A DNA stretch of 64,000 nt from Varanus komodoensis (GCF_004798865.1 NW_025335589.1:16264790-16328789), one strand, 5' to 3'; shown: positions 23,055 through 36,345, numbered from the stretch's first letter. Translations and numbers: made by a program. The notes: a model not told the origin generated them from the letters alone.

Positions 23055-26000
23055 ACGCTTTCCATTGCTACCTCTGTTTTGGCTTCCTCCACTTCTCCTG
23101 CCTCATCTTGCATGAAATTAGATCAAGGGCCCCATTAAATTATGTCAAAGAATATTGCATCTGGCCTGTGAGCTACAAGTTGCTTGCCTCTTCCTTAAGG
23201 TATTGGCACCCTTGAATAATTGTTCTTTAGGACATTTGGAAAGAGATTCCTATCTAGAACAACAACTGAAACAACTGATCTGTTTTGCAATGCACAGCTG
23301 CACTTGTAGAGATAGCAGCCTTTACAGGGGGACTGTGGAGAGAACCCAACCTGGCTAGTTTTCAGAGGGTTTAGCATCTGCTCTCCTTGCATCTGCCTTT
23401 CTCTACCATCAGTCTGGGGAAAAAAAGTAACCAAAATCCTGCACTCTGAAAGACAGTATTACTGGTTAGGACCAAACGGCACACAAATGCCAGAAATCAA
23501 TGAAACATCCTGATATGCTTTAAGCAAAGAAAATCCCTGTTGTACCAGAACAATGGCTTTTTTAGTCTGGTATCCTGTTTCTCATGCAGGTACCTTTGGG
23601 GAGATGAGGGCATGAGGGCGGTAGCATCACCTCATTCTTATACATCAGCAACTAACAATTACAGTCATGCTGTCCCAATACTGGAGGTAATATGTAGCCA
23701 CTGTGAGTTGTAGTCATGTGAGAAAAACAGCCATATAGGAAAAGCAATAGGATTGGGGCCATGGCATGGGTTACTTTTCCCCAGTACCTCTTCCCTGATG
23801 CAAATTTCCCTCCACCTGGCTGTTAGATGTGGATATAATCTTATCTTCATCTTCATCATGCAGAAGTAAACCCAAGACTTCAACAAGGGGAATCAATAAG
23901 GAAGAAAGGGCTAATTTTTTATATCACGTCTCGGTCCAGATAGCATCCCCTGGTGGCTTGTTTTAGGAACTGAAAATTATGTTTGTGGATCCAATTACGG
24001 AACCCCCACATCCCATGTAGTTGAGAACTTAGTTATCATCTGAAGGGAGAAAAGGAACAAGTAAATCTTCTGGATTTAAAGGCAAGTGCATGTAAATGAC
24101 TTCTTCATTTACAAATGACCCGTTCAGACTTCATCAGTGCCCTTTTCTCTCATTAGTCTGTTCCATGAAGTTTCTCCTGTGCCGAAGACATCTGTGAGGC
24201 ATAAATACGGAAGGAGCTTAATGAGAGCTAAGGGCAGTGCTGAATTTTAAGCTGGTGGGTTACTGAAATAAAGAAATTAAAGATATGGGAGGCTTTAAGC
24301 ACAGTCCAGCTGACAGATTTCCTTCCCTTCACTGAAGCTGGATTTCACATTGTGACAGCTTAGTTTTCTAAGTAGCTGTAATGTTCCTAAACATTTGATT
24401 CTATCATAACCAAACAGTTTCACTGTGCAATATAGAATCAGATTTCTAAAGAGGAGAATGTAAGAAGCTGGGGACAGAACCCAAAGCTGGACTGACAAGG
24501 AGACAAGGTATTTTTACATGGGCTTATCACAAAACACTCACCCAAACCATGCTTCTTGTGCTATTTCTGCAGTCCTATCCCAGATTCCTTCAGCTCAGTG
24601 ATAACATGCCTTTTTATGTACTGCATTTTCAACTGGATGTATTCCCACGTAGTACTTGCACTGCTGTTCTAAAACAAGTAGGAATAGCATCAGTAGATGA
24701 GGAGTGAAACTGCAAGAGGAAATGTCCTTTTGGGATTGTATAAAGCAGCAGCAAAGCTGAGAAGAGACAAGCCTGATCAGCCTTCAGTTGTTTTCCTGCC
24801 TCCCTCTCTCTCACCCCCAACTTCTCTCCCCCTCTCTCTCCCTCCCTCTGACTTTCCCTCTGATGTGAAGAGGATAAAGAACACTGTTTTCCATTCCCTG
24901 TACGGAACAACAAGTCTACTCAGAAGTAAATCACAGTGTCACCAATGGCATGTACTCAATGAATTGTATTGACTTCAATTGTGCTCATTCTTAGGTAATG
25001 CAGCATGGGGGAGCGACTGCATTCTGCATTTGCTTCTGGGAATAGCTTTGGGATGGAATGGCATAGGGCAGTGATCCCACTACACTGAAATGCAAGAATG
25101 GCAGCATGTAGCACCGCAGCCTCTCTGTCTTCTCTCCCCATCCCCTTTTACTTTTTTCTTTTCTTGAGCGGACAAGAGGGGTGGTCTATTTCCCCTTTAA
25201 AAACTAAGAATCTCCACTTGTTTGCTCCTTTGCCCTTGTGCCTTGATAATGCACAGAGGGGGCAACATTTTTAAAATGGCCCTTTCCCTGTATACTTCCC
25301 ATTTTCCACTCCTCCCTTCTCTCCTGCAATTGCTTTTCACTGGCCTAATTTTGTACTGTTACCTTTGTTTTGGTTTCCGACTCTTCATTTTCAACAGTGT
25401 CATACACTCTGCTGTCTTTTTTTATGGGTGTCTGGAAGGTTTTAATTTTGTAATTTTGTTTCAGTATTTGGTTTTTGCAGCAACACTGTCAATTGAACAA
25501 CAACAACTAAAGGTCCTCATATTGGCCACTCTTGAACTCCTTTGTATGAGCTATCAATGTGTCATAAAAAAAAAGATACACAAAAAAATACTTGTGTTGC
25601 TGATTCTTTCATGTTAAACTGTGGAAGATACAGTCTCTCAGTGGTGGTGATCTGAGTGGTGTGCCATAGATGGTTACTTTTAGGAAAGCTGAGAATAAAG
25701 TGTTAGCAATCAGAAGTGATCCAGCTTTTATTTAAGCTGTTTGAAAAGCAATTGTAGGAAATAAGGCATTCTTTCAAACAGCTCCCAGTTCTTCACAGTT
25801 TGATTTTTATTAGCATCCCAGTTTCCCGACTACTTCCAACTATAGTTTAATGCATCTTCTAGCCTTTGAGGCTTACATTTGCTTTTGAGGATTCTTATTT
25901 TTAAAATCGTGCCTTGGTTTATGTCTAGGGGGGGTATGCCTTTTGGTTTTTTTTCCCTGCTTAAAAATTCCATGTGTTTCTTGTTAAATCTAAAGCATCT

Positions 26001-27855
26001 TGCTGAGGGCAGGGTTGAAGCTAGGGGTTGTCTATAAGGCTGCAAATATGACAGATTCTATAAATCTGGGCAAAGTATTATGGCTATTTAAGACTAGATG
26101 AACATCCGGAAAGAAATGATGACCTTGAAAATTCCCAGGGCCTGCATGCTATCAATGCACAATAGACCATTGCTTCTGACAGTAGTTATAAGACTGTGCC
26201 TACAGCTACCGTTGGCTTTTGAAAGTGAATTATTAAAAGATACAGATATATGACAAGTCTTTCATACCAATCATTTTATTACACTAGAAGAGCAGGGGTT
26301 TCTTCATTTGCACCAGGAGGTCAGATGGCTGCTGTTCAAAATCTGCAGTTGTAGAACATACGAAACTCTGTGTAATTTGTGGCATGTCTTCCCCCCCCCC
26401 CACAAAAAAAAAAAAGGAAAAACACCTCTTTTGACAAAATCAGTGGCTAAATATTGGTATCTTGGTTCAGAGATTTGTTCACTTTTATATGCATCTTGGT
26501 ATTTGGTTTCAGCAAGAGATTTGTTTTGCAAAAATTGTAGAAGTGTGAAAATTGAATGAAAGATGGTTGTCTGTCTGCTTATTAGTCCAGAAAGTGAAAA
26601 TTAGTTTGGTTCACTTAAAAGTGCAGACCAAACGAAATCCTTGAGCATTCCTAGTCCTAAATACACAGCAAAGATCAACAAACATGACTCTTGGGTAATG
26701 AAATCAATTATTCTCAAGCAGTGTTATTTAGGATTCATTGAATGTAAGTCCAGCTGCTGGTTGTCATTAATCCATGCTTATTCAATGTTCGTTCTTATTC
26801 TCATCTCACTTTCAGTGCAGAGGAAAACTGTCATAGAAGTATGAAAGAGTGAGGTTATATGTGCTTCTGGGTAACTTCTGTGAAAAATAGTTTTATGAGT
26901 GTCATAACCCTGTCAATATGATGTGATGTATTGCTCCTTGAAACTGTTGAAATTGCCATTTCGGTTAAACCACCCTTGTTTCATCACAACATCTGCCAAA
27001 ATAGGGGGTGTAGACATGGATTGAGCAATTGAAGATCTACATTTTAAAAGTTCACCAGGAGCAGTGTCCAACAATGTCATTCTGTAATGTCCAAGAGCAT
27101 TGGTGGAGCACCGCAGAATCTTTTCATCACACAAATTGTTGTGCACATGTAATAGGCAGCAAACTTCACAAGTGTTTTCCCGAGCTGGTTGCACAATGGG
27201 ATGAAATAGCACAGATGAAACTTTGGTGATGCTTTTTTCTTACACACAGTTCAGAACCTGGTTTCTGCTAGTGCAATGTGATTGGTGCTGATGGAACATG
27301 ACTGGATCCCACTGCAGTTTTCTGTTTGGGTTTTGTTTAAAATGTGTAGCATAAGAGTTTGCTCCACCTTTTCATAAGTTGATGCATAACTATTTCTAGT
27401 GAATAGCTGCTTTGGTACACACCCATCTATATTTCATATTTGTGTGTTGTAATTAATTCATTTAAATTACTTTTAGATTCATTTCTTTGTTTTGCTGACA
27501 TCTACATTAAAATTAATGAAACGTATGAAACAAGCAAATTCACTGTAAAGTAGCATAATTTCTATCAGAAATATTGTAAAATATGGATAAATTTTCAGCA
27601 TCAAAAGAAGGGCATCAGATGCAGGTTTACTCTCTGCCCTCAGATTTATAATCTAGAACACATAATAAAAAAAGTAAAAACAGTTTTGAAGAAGGACCAA
27701 TACACATGTATATTGGTGCTTCTCAATTTACCTGCATTATTTTATTGTATTTGCATTTTGGGTTAGTTTTGCCAATAGTTGCTGGTGTTGTCTTTTGATA
27801 TCCTGGGGCCTAAACTTAGGGTTTTTCCAATTAAGGACTGGCTTAGGGATTGACC
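23055..27855. other. No recognised gene; largely unique DNA
   Basis: A long stretch without a confident gene or repeat. It contains a pyrimidine-rich tract at 24798-24860, a small hairpin tgtaaatga/tcatttaca at 24091-24113, and a C-run followed by an A-run at 26391-26416. The 131-codon plus-strand frame at 25222-25617 is hydrophobic through TTT/CTT-rich sequence. It has no homologue that I recognise and is not called a gene. Confidence 0.45.
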
Positions 27856-27862
27856 CTTTAGA

Positions 27863-27960
27863 AACTTAGAAACACAGAAACAGACTAAGAAGGAACCTCC
27901 CAAACCACCTAGTCTGACCTCTGACTCCAGCTGGCCGTGCCCATGAAATACTTCATGAAA
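27863..27960 (-). mobile_element. CR1 LINE 3' end, minus strand
   Basis: The order cttagaaacacagaaacaga, aagaaggaacctccc, cacctagtctgacctc, then ctccagctgg is the reverse complement of the CR1 tail seen in the plus strand at 63.8 kb (gtcagactagatggccca, ctgtttctatgtttctatg). Confidence 0.75.
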
Positions 27961-27964
27961 TATC

Positions 27965-28565
27965 CTGCACCCCACAAGACAACACTGGGGGCAGGGGTGG
28001 AGAGGATACTTCAGGTTCTTAGATCTGAAGTCAAAGACAGCATTCTAGCAACAGAGTTGGTATACCCATTCAAATTATCCTCTCCCATCAAAGCTAGCCT
28101 GCAAAGAACTGAGCCAGCTGCTTCTCCAAGTTTGGGAAATTGACCTTGGAGAAGGAGTTAAGGGGACCACTCTGCCAGGAGATAGAGTATCCTGATGGCA
28201 CTTCAGGCTCTTCCCTGCTGTTCTGAAGCGCTGCAGCTGGATGGCTGAACATGGCTGTCTAGCTGAGTTGCTGGATGGGAGGAGGGCATGGTGTGGGCAA
28301 GCAAAATCCCCTCCACAGTTGCTCCTGGTCTGCACTGGATGCTTCTAAGCAGCTGAGTTCAGAGGCTCAGGAACACCAAGGGTGCAGTCCTAGCAATTCT
28401 GAAGTCTACTGTGTCCTCAATGAATGAATGAATTAGGGATGGCAAAATCTGGCTATTAGTTTTTATTTTGCTAATGTTGACTTAAAAGGGAAAAGGGAAA
28501 GATTAAGGAGTGCATGGACCAGAAAATGCTTTACATTGACTCCACTTATTTGCAATAGATGTTAA
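27965..28565. other. No recognised gene; unique DNA
   Basis: Nothing is recognised. An 86-codon minus frame at 28075-28335 has no recognisable domain. Confidence 0.5.
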
Positions 28566-28569
28566 AACA

Positions 28570-28775
28570 AATATAAAATGTTGTTATTTGTTACATTTAT
28601 GTTCCACCTTTTCTTCTCTTACAAAGAGCCCAAGATGGCTTACATGGTCTACATTTTATCCTCACAGCAACCTTATACTGTAGGCTGGAATGATAATTAT
28701 TGACTGGCCTGAGTTTACTCAGAGAGGTTTCTGGCTGAATTGGAACCCAACATTTATCTCGTGGCTCTCAGCTTG
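28570..28775 (-). mobile_element. tRNA-derived SINE with L2/MIR-like tail, minus strand
   Basis: On the minus strand the tail and body read in order: ctgtgaggataaaatgtaga, gtaagccatcttgggctctt, then ggtggaacataaatgtaac. The 5' part is decayed. It is the same family as 59.3 and 60.2 kb. Confidence 0.65.
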
Positions 28776-28779
28776 AGAT

Positions 28780-29810
28780 AGCTGATGTGTCTTTTAATTT
28801 GTTTCTTGGAGGGGTACTTAAGCTATTTAGCTCCTAAGATCATAAGTTGCAGCAGATAGGTGGCCTTTAAGTAAAAGCATTTTCAAAAATCAAGACACAG
28901 ATTTGTGTGTATCCACTGATTTCCATAAATAGATGACACATTTAGAAGGAGTTATTGTAATTTGAATAGAAATGAGCTACACACCTCACCCTAGTGGGAA
29001 AGGCTATGGCCAGGTGACTTGTGTGCCTGCTTATTCAGCTGTACAGGTGCTAACAGCTGATAAGCAACATCCAGGTACTTACTTTCCTTTGTCTTTCAAC
29101 CAGACTGGGACTGGACAATCCTTCAAACAGAGGCCAGGCTTCTGTGAAGTAGGACCCAGGGCCACTGTAGCAGCAGATGGACTATTGCAAGAAAAAGTAA
29201 AAGTGTGGGTGATTCCTGGTTTCAGTTTTGTCCTTTTTAAGGTGTGTGCTCATTTTCCCTCATTAACTGACAAGACTATTTTTTCCAGGAAGTCGATGTA
29301 TTGGGTACATCATTTCATCCCTACTAATCTCTCTGCAGTTATGTAAGTTTCCTAAAATTTTCGACCTTTGTATAGTGCATGGGGTGGGTGGCAAATTTGA
29401 ATTAGAAATGTAAATCAATTATAGAATTCAATCTGGTTGTATTTGGGTATAGCAGGTTACAAGACTAGGAACTAGGAATCAGAACAGTCTCCAAAATCTC
29501 ATGTCTAAAACCTTAGAGGTAAAAGCACACAACAGAGTTAAAAGAATCAAAATTGTCATATAGTCTATCACCAAACACAGAAGCCATGGAAATCTACATC
29601 AGTTGAGATCCAGCTTCTGGAACAAATAAAATGAATTGTGAATTTGTGCAGATTAAAATGACCAGTACCTTTGTTTTTGTTTGTGTTTTTCTAGTATTTT
29701 CTGAATTGTCAGAGTTGAAAAGCTGAATGGTGACTTGAGTAACTGGCAACCACTGGGGAAAGTTTTTAGTGCTTTAGGAAGAACACCATGATCTTAGAAT
29801 GCTCCTTCTA
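28780..29810. other. No recognised gene; unique DNA
   Basis: A 124-codon plus frame (28972-29346) is the longest here. It lacks a recognisable domain or codon-bias clue, so I do not call it. Confidence 0.4.
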
Positions 29811-29814
29811 GCGG

Positions 29815-30200
29815 AAAATGCCATTGCATTGTGAAAAAAAGCTTTCCTATCTTTTCAAAAACATCTGTCAATATTAAGAGACATTTAACGCACCAGCTGC
29901 AGTCCGAGCCTTAGAGATCTTCCTATCAGGAAAGCGAATGAAGACAGTAATGCTTTCAGAGCAAAGTAATGCAGCTGATTGAAAATACAGTAGAGCACTC
30001 TTGGAAGATGAAGGTGGGAATTTGTCCATATATCATCTTAATGGAAACATTTGCTACAAGGCGACATGGAGCAGTCCTTTCATATTTCATGAGTTCTATT
30101 TTCCTGGCTTCAGCATGCTAAATGTGCCACAGAACAGCACTTGAATATTCATGGGTTCCCTAGATTTCTTTGACAGTTGTCAGCTAGAGAAATGGCTTCA
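29815..30200. other. Low-repeat stretch, candidate conserved non-coding DNA
   Basis: No repeat words, simple repeats or strong composition bias are present. Dense short motifs such as ttcatgag, gtcaatatt and catgctaaat give it the look of a regulatory element in a gene desert. This is inference only. Confidence 0.3.
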
Positions 30201-30204
30201 TCAA

Positions 30205-31135
30205 GGTGGCATCTGACCTGCCATTTTCCAGCACACAGCCACCTTTATCTGAAACATGATTATACCCTCATAATCATGTTCTCACATGCCTCTTTCCCCC
30301 TCTGTCTTCAGTGAAATCTCAGAATCCTCCTTAGACTGCTGCTGATAAAACAGTGCAATGCAGTGCAGTTTGTGAATGTTTTAAAAATAAAACTTGCTTT
30401 TCATAGCAAAGCTGAAAGGGATGTTTCCAGACAGAGGTGCATTAGTGCTAACATTGAAAAGGTATTGTGCAGCTTTTCCATCTTCTTCTTAACTATTTTC
30501 CCTGGTAAGAAACAATATGTAAAAAATTATGGGAAACTACTGGAAGGTTATGAATGGAAGAGATCTGACCCCCACACCCCACAAAAAATCCATGAATGTA
30601 GCAGCATGATGGCCCAAAAAAAGCCTTGTATAGAAACACCCACAAGTATCCCTGGGAACGAAATGTCTTGATATCCATTGCAAATTGCAAGCAGTGTAGC
30701 CTTCTTGCATGATTCCATTCCTTTTCTTTTCTAAATAGTTAATGTATGGAGAACCATCTACTGCACATTCAAAGGCAATTGAGACAACAGAGTTGGATTT
30801 AGGTTCATGCCCCAACATTGATTCAAAATCAATAATGACATTTGGTGCTGAAAACCTCCCTTTAGGAGTGCAAATCTCTCATTCCTCCTGTGCTTAGCTA
30901 AAGTATATAAGGAAGTAAAAATCCTATATGTTGATGGTGAACTCATTCCCTGAGTGCAAATCCCTATAAAGAGGGAGTCATATAGATGGTCTTGGGTGAA
31001 CCACAAGGTTTGTAGAAGTAGAAAGAAAAACTACTGAATTGGTAAGAATAGCAGTAAAGGGTTGATTCTCATTTACCTACAGGTTTAAAAAAACACTAAA
31101 CCAACCAGATAAAAAAAAAAAATCTCGCCTACCAA
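30205..31135. other. No recognised gene; unique DNA
   Basis: Nothing is supported. Overlapping frames occupy both strands at 30363-30818, and no domain is recognised. Confidence 0.5.
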
Positions 31136-31139
31136 GAAG

Positions 31140-31476
31140 AATACCTTTTTGGTTGTGGTACCCCAGTTTTGGCATGAGCTCCCCAAGGAGCTGTGTCTGG
31201 TACCTTCTTTTATTATTTTCAGCACCAAGTGAAGACTATTTTATTTTCCCAGTATTTAAATAGTTTAGCTTTTAAACTTTGTTTTTAAGTATTCCATGTT
31301 ATTCTGTATTGCTGCTATGCTTCTGTGCTGAATCTGTAATTGCTATTACAGTTTATTATTTTAAATTAATGTTTGTGTTTATGCATTTAAACTTTCTTAA
31401 TTTTAACTTTTGTTAATCCCCCAGAGAGCCTCAGCTATTGGGTGGTATATTAATAAGATAAATAAATATTCCTGTT
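31140..31476 (+). mobile_element. L2-like LINE 3' end
   Basis: The sequence ggcatgagctccccaaggag (31173-31192) can be read as a decayed W-x-x-LP-x-E motif of an L2 ORF2 C-terminus, followed by agtgaagactattttatttt. It ends ccccagagagcctcagctat and gggtggtatattaataagat with an aataaata tail. It is strongly 5'-truncated. Confidence 0.65.
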
Positions 31477-31479
31477 TCT

Positions 31480-31635
31480 GACCATCTTTGATCTAGTCAT
31501 GGTCACATGGGTCTTAGTTTGTTCTCACTAGCGTATGTGCTTTACATGTGGCTGCTTCCAAAAACTATCCAAAAATGCCATCTGGTCCAGCTTGCTGGAG
31601 GCAGACTGTTCATAGGGTCATTACAGGGAGCATGT
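31480..31635. other. No recognised gene; unique DNA
   Basis: Short unique spacer. Confidence 0.4.
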
Positions 31636-31639
31636 GACT

Positions 31640-31713
31640 CCTATGTTACAACAGATTGATTGGAATCTAAGTCCAAAACATCTGGAGGACAGGCTGGGGA
31701 AAGCTGCTGTTGC
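31640..31713. mobile_element. Palindromic MITE-like repeat, copy 3 (one arm)
   Basis: The arm ctaagtccaaaacatctgga, followed by gacaggctggggaaagctgc, matches the right arm of the 7.5-kb copy. The left arm is poorly preserved. Confidence 0.55.
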
Positions 31714-31719
31714 AGGTTC

Positions 31720-33835
31720 CAGTTACGGTTTATCTCTGGAACCCCAAGCTTGAATGTGCCAGTATGTACCTTACAAAGTATGGAAGCACATGTGCAAGTA
31801 CTCACCTAAAGAAGTGATCTGCCACAAGTAAGTATGTGCAAATTATTTTCTACTCATTCCATTTCAATTTCACATTTATTTACTATCCTGCTTTTCTGCC
31901 AAAAAGTAGCACTTTGTTAAATCATAACTCCATTCCATCCACTTTCTGCATTATTTTCTGACTTTAAAAAACTGCACTAAAATTCTTTTTTTAATGTATA
32001 CATTTCTATTCAAGCTTCCCTGCTGTGTGGAGTTCTGTAGACAGCTTCCCCTTATAAATGCTTTTCTTTCTCTCTTCTTTTCTGTGTACAATTTTGTGTT
32101 GAGAGTTACATTAAACAGAAATGCTACAATTTGCATTTTAGTCCCTATTGTACTATTAGGCAGATTGCTTAAAAATGCAAACTGAAAATAGAGTTCTTCT
32201 CTATCTCTAATGTCTTCCACAAGGTAGGTAGGAAGGCAGTGTAGGTAGGAAGACACTTCAACCCAGATGACCATAATATAAAGAAATCCTTTTTTCAAAA
32301 GCCTTAAACTAAAGGACACTTTCCTGGAAATATTTTCTGTCCAGCAAGCCTCCCTTTCAAACATATCTGAACAAGCTGGTTTTCTGAAGCTGTTGTCTTC
32401 AGTTCAGTGTCTCTATTAAAATTAAGGAATAACTGTATGGACTATGAGTAAGTAGGTCTTTGTCTAACTGATGAACTTCAACTTCCACTTTGTTATATGG
32501 ATTGTGTGTTCATTTTTTTTATCCCAATGAATGAACTGATTGTTATGGGAGGAATTAACCAATGAGTGAAGGAGGGATATAGGGAGATCACTTCATCTAA
32601 ATGACCTTTTTGTAATGTGAAAAATAACTGAGAGATTTTGTGCCTGCCCTCATGCACAAATATATGAGCTAGCATATTGGTAATCAATAAGTCATTAATC
32701 ATATTAACAGATATGAGAACTTCAGCATTGCATGTTATAAGTCATCACGCTGAGCTCCTTCATTGCCACTGGCAATTTCTGACCTTTTTTTTATGAAGTC
32801 TTACTACTGCAGAGATTGTTAATGTCATACGGACACAAGAATACAAATTGGGAGATGAGGCACTTTTCGTTGTGTATCATAGCTGTCCGTATAGTCTGTG
32901 GAGACAGCAAGGAAAATGTTTAAAAAATCTAAAAGGTTAAAAGCCCTGAGGTCAGCATAAACCAAAGGGCAGGGTACACAAATTATTTGGGCATGAATCC
33001 GAAGCAGTTGTGTATGTGTTTGAGTGTTTTGGTTTAAATGCTGACTTTCATTAAAATAAAAAAAATAAAATGACAATATAATCAAGACTCGTGACAGCTT
33101 GAAAACATAATTTTTCAGAAGGCAGCTTTAGAATGCTAGGTTATAATAAATGACAAGGTTATGTTCTAGCACTAAACATTACTTACTATGAAATGGATTG
33201 TTAAAAGAGAAAAAGGAAAATAACACTCACTAGTAAGGTGTATCCATATAAAATCCGTATCACAGTCCTTTGTTTGATTCAAGAGATGAAAAGAAGCCAA
33301 TGAGGACACTTAAAGTGATTCTTATCACTTTCCTTTTGAAGGCAAAGGAAGATTCAGAATGTATTCGAAGTATGGTTTGGTATGAGGCATGGTATAATCA
33401 CGGTTTAACACGGAAGGTGGAGCAGAATCATGCCTAAGGATTTTTTCCTGGCTGGGACTGAAGGTTTTCTTCTGTCTAAACTTGCATGGGCCTTCACATC
33501 GAAACACCTAGCAGAAGTTCCAGCAGCCTTGGTTAAATAAGCTTGTTTGACCTTCTGCCTTAATTGTGTCATTCCTGGCTTGGACTTCTGAGCTGTGTCA
33601 GGTGAGTGGATTTTTCAGTCCTTTTAACAGCCAACATGACTGCCACCCAACAGTATTCTGTTGCATTATGGGAAATTAAAAGGGTTGCTGGACTCATCTC
33701 TACTGCAGACTTTGAACTGCTCCCTCGACAGGTGGGCGCCACGGACAGAAGAAGTGTCATGGCAGATGACACTTTCACCCCATAAAATTAGAACCATCCC
33801 AGCTCAAACCTCTGCACAATTAGCCAAACCTCTGT
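31720..33835. other. No recognised gene; unique DNA
   Basis: Nothing is recognised. The 137-codon minus-strand frame at 31951-32364 has no recognisable domain and lies in AT-rich sequence. Confidence 0.45.
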
Positions 33836-33839
33836 ACAC

Positions 33840-33890
33840 GGTTTCACATATCAGTATGTGAAACCTTACAGTGACAGTAAGGTCACTGTA
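33840..33890. repeat. Two adjacent short hairpins
   Basis: The first stem is ggtttcacata (33840-33850) with tatgtgaaacc (33855-33865), an exact 11-bp stem with a 4-nt loop. The second, starting one base later, is tacagtgac (33867-33875) with gtcactgta (33882-33890), an exact 9-bp stem with a 6-nt loop. No known RNA family is recognised. Confidence 0.85.
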
Positions 33891-33894
33891 GAGA

Positions 33895-34700
33895 TACCCT
33901 ACATGTAAGCAAGGTGTACATGGGCCAGTTCTGTTCAAAAGTGTGGCTACATGTGACTTTTTGGGGCACACCTGTTCTTGCTCTCCCTCTTGATTTTGTA
34001 GATCCTGCTTATTATGCAAACAGATATAGAGTACAAGGGCCACAGCAGACATTCCTTCAAATCTGCGTGCATGCATGCAGTGTGTTTTGGCTCGATGAAG
34101 GGATTGGGTACAGGATATCCAATTACCAAGGTAAACGGTAGTCTGACAGTATGAAGCTGCATCATAAGTGGATGTGGACATTGCCTTGCAGTTCTGTACC
34201 TTCTGCCTCCCTAGTTTTTGCAATCTAATCCCCATTCTCGATGTCCAAGCATATTCTTATAAGTAGTGCAATATCTTTCTTTCCCTTCAGATCATGGGGT
34301 GTTTTTTCCCCTTTTGCAGCATCCATTGCATTTTCTGAGCTTTGGGAAAACAGCATTTGTATTTAGAAATAATGTGATCCCATTCCTCAGTTACTTTGTT
34401 TTGTATATTTTTTCCCCGTCTATAGAATGCAGAGGCACAAATGCCACAAGACTGGTGTTTTCTGAGCAAGGCAATTACTAGTTGCTCATCACTCCCCTCT
34501 AATGGCTATTTATGAGCTCTTAAGATGATGATGTGACCTACAGTTTTGCTTCTGTTTTTCAGCTGCATTTTGGGCAAGTTTTTTCCCTTTCTTTTTTTAA
34601 GCAAGAAAATGTAGGATTAGTTTTTCCAAATAAAGAAATATACTTCTTTTCACCTCTATAATTATGCTATTCCACTTTACCACAGTGCTGTTTAGAGGTT
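33895..34700. other. No recognised gene; unique DNA
   Basis: The 143-codon minus frame 33804-34235 overlaps the hairpins and several opposing frames. No domain is recognised. Confidence 0.45.
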
Positions 34701-34703
34701 ATG

Positions 34704-35061
34704 TACCAGAAAAGAAGGGACTGCAGGTGGCGTAGTGGTTTAAACCTCTGTGCTGCTGGACTGGTTGATCGAAAGGTCGCCAGTTCAAATCTGCACAACG
34801 GAGTGAGTGCCCGTTGCTCCTGCCAACCTTGCAGTTCGAAAGCATGCAAATGCAAGTAGATAAAAAGGTACCACTTCAGTGGGCAGGTAATAGCATTCCG
34901 TGCACTTCATTGTTTAGTCATGCCGGCCACATGACCAAGGAGACTGACTGCGGACAAACGTTGGCTCCCTCGGCTAGGAAACAGAGATGAGCACCGTCCC
35001 CTAGAATCAGGCATGACTGAATGTAACATCAAGGGGAAACCTTTACCTTTACCAGAAAAGA
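34704..35061 (+). mobile_element. Sauria SINE with 12-bp target duplication
   Basis: The tRNA-derived head is at about 34716-34800, with A-box region ggcgtagtggtttaaacc and B-box region gtcgccagttcaaatc. The body has ccgttgctcctgcc, gcagttcgaaagcatgcaaa and gtcatgccggccacatgacc, and the end is ctttacctttacc. Direct repeats taccagaaaaga flank it at 34704-34715 and 35050-35061. Sauria SINEs are restricted to squamates and are thought to use BovB machinery, which fits the BovB tails here. Confidence 0.95.
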
Positions 35062-35064
35062 GGG

Positions 35065-36345
35065 ACAGGAAATGTTTGTTCTTTAGTGTCCAGATCCCAT
35101 TTCTGCAACAAAACTTAAAGTAGTTACAGGAGATTAACAGTCTCCTTGGAGAAGGAGGGGACTTACAGCAGGCTACACTGACCCATTGTTACTGATAAAA
35201 CCTCTTGTTCACATGTATTCTATTGATTGCATGACCTATTTTATTAACTATTTTGTTTTTAATGATTCAGCGGCACATGCACACACAAAAGCACTTACTT
35301 GGGATTTTTCTTTTCTTGAATGCCAGTGCAGAACAGCTGGACTACAGTCTGAATCAACACTGTGGGAATCTTAAAGGTTTTAAAAAAATCTATTTAGAGA
35401 CCATGAAGTTTTTTTTTCCCCATGATGTGATAGACTTCCAAGCAATCTCATAAAATTGGAATGGAAAGGATATCAGCATGGCTTTCCCCTTGCAATTCAG
35501 CCAATATATGCCAACAGTGCTGCATTTGAGAATGGAAGTGAATTTAATTTGGTCCCCATTTTTAAATGAATTGACCTAACACCACCTGGATTGCTATGGA
35601 GAAATGTTATGCTTCCATTTCTCCTAATTTTGTGATGCAGTGCCTGGCTCAAAACTGGCAAATAAAAATGTGTGCTTAGGAAAGCTTGTGTCCAAAGATA
35701 TATAAAACATGGTATACAAAAAGGCACATTCTCATGCATTCTTTTTAAAATGCAGAATGATGCAGAAACTGGGCATAGTGCACTTATAACAGAATGTATA
35801 CAAAACTGACACAGACTGGGAAAAGACTGTTTTGTCCGTTCCTAGTTGCAGGCCGAGACTAGTAGCAATGATGTGCAAACGGTACCATGCAGCTGAGGTC
35901 TCCAAGTGTGGGAGATGTCCTCCACTGGAGACGCATGCCACATTGCTGCCTACCCATTGGTGTGGCACAGGTGATCATAAGTAGGAGGAAAATCTCCTGG
36001 AGGCTTTAGACCTGCCAAGCTGAAACCACCAACTTGACTGTTTCCCAATCAATGCAGAAAAGAAAGGTTGCCTTGGTTCAGAAGTGAGCCAGAGGACTGT
36101 CCTATGTGTGAGATGTTTCCAAGCCACTCTTGCAAATCCATATCTCAGAGTCTACTCAGAAGAGCCCCTTTCAGAGATGCAATGATCAGGACAGCTCCCT
36201 GTCTTTTGTCAGGAGGCAAATGAGTTTTATGTCACCCACCACTATTCCTTCTGGTCAAACAAATGTTTTGGGTTCCTGTAATGGGCTTGAAGTCTCTTGG
36301 AATGAAGCCTGGAAACAGAGGAAAAGTGAAAATGAACCATAGTCC
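35065..36345. other. No recognised gene; unique DNA
   Basis: No supported feature. Confidence 0.5.

Noticed and set aside
22827-23138. 103-codon serine/proline-rich frame
   Set aside because: Explained by the pyrimidine-rich tract and C-run.
25222-25617. 131-codon hydrophobic plus-strand frame that could suggest a membrane protein
   Set aside because: Hydrophobicity follows from T-rich sequence. It ends in an A-rich lysine run and has no recognised family.
28972-29346. 124-codon plus-strand open frame
   Set aside because: No recognisable domain, no splice or promoter context that I trust. This length is expected by chance in 64 kb.
31951-32364. 137-codon minus-strand frame
   Set aside because: AT-rich, no domain recognised, with an opposing open frame on the same DNA.
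33804-34235. 143-codon minus-strand frame
   Set aside because: Overlaps the two hairpins and several opposing frames. No domain recognised.
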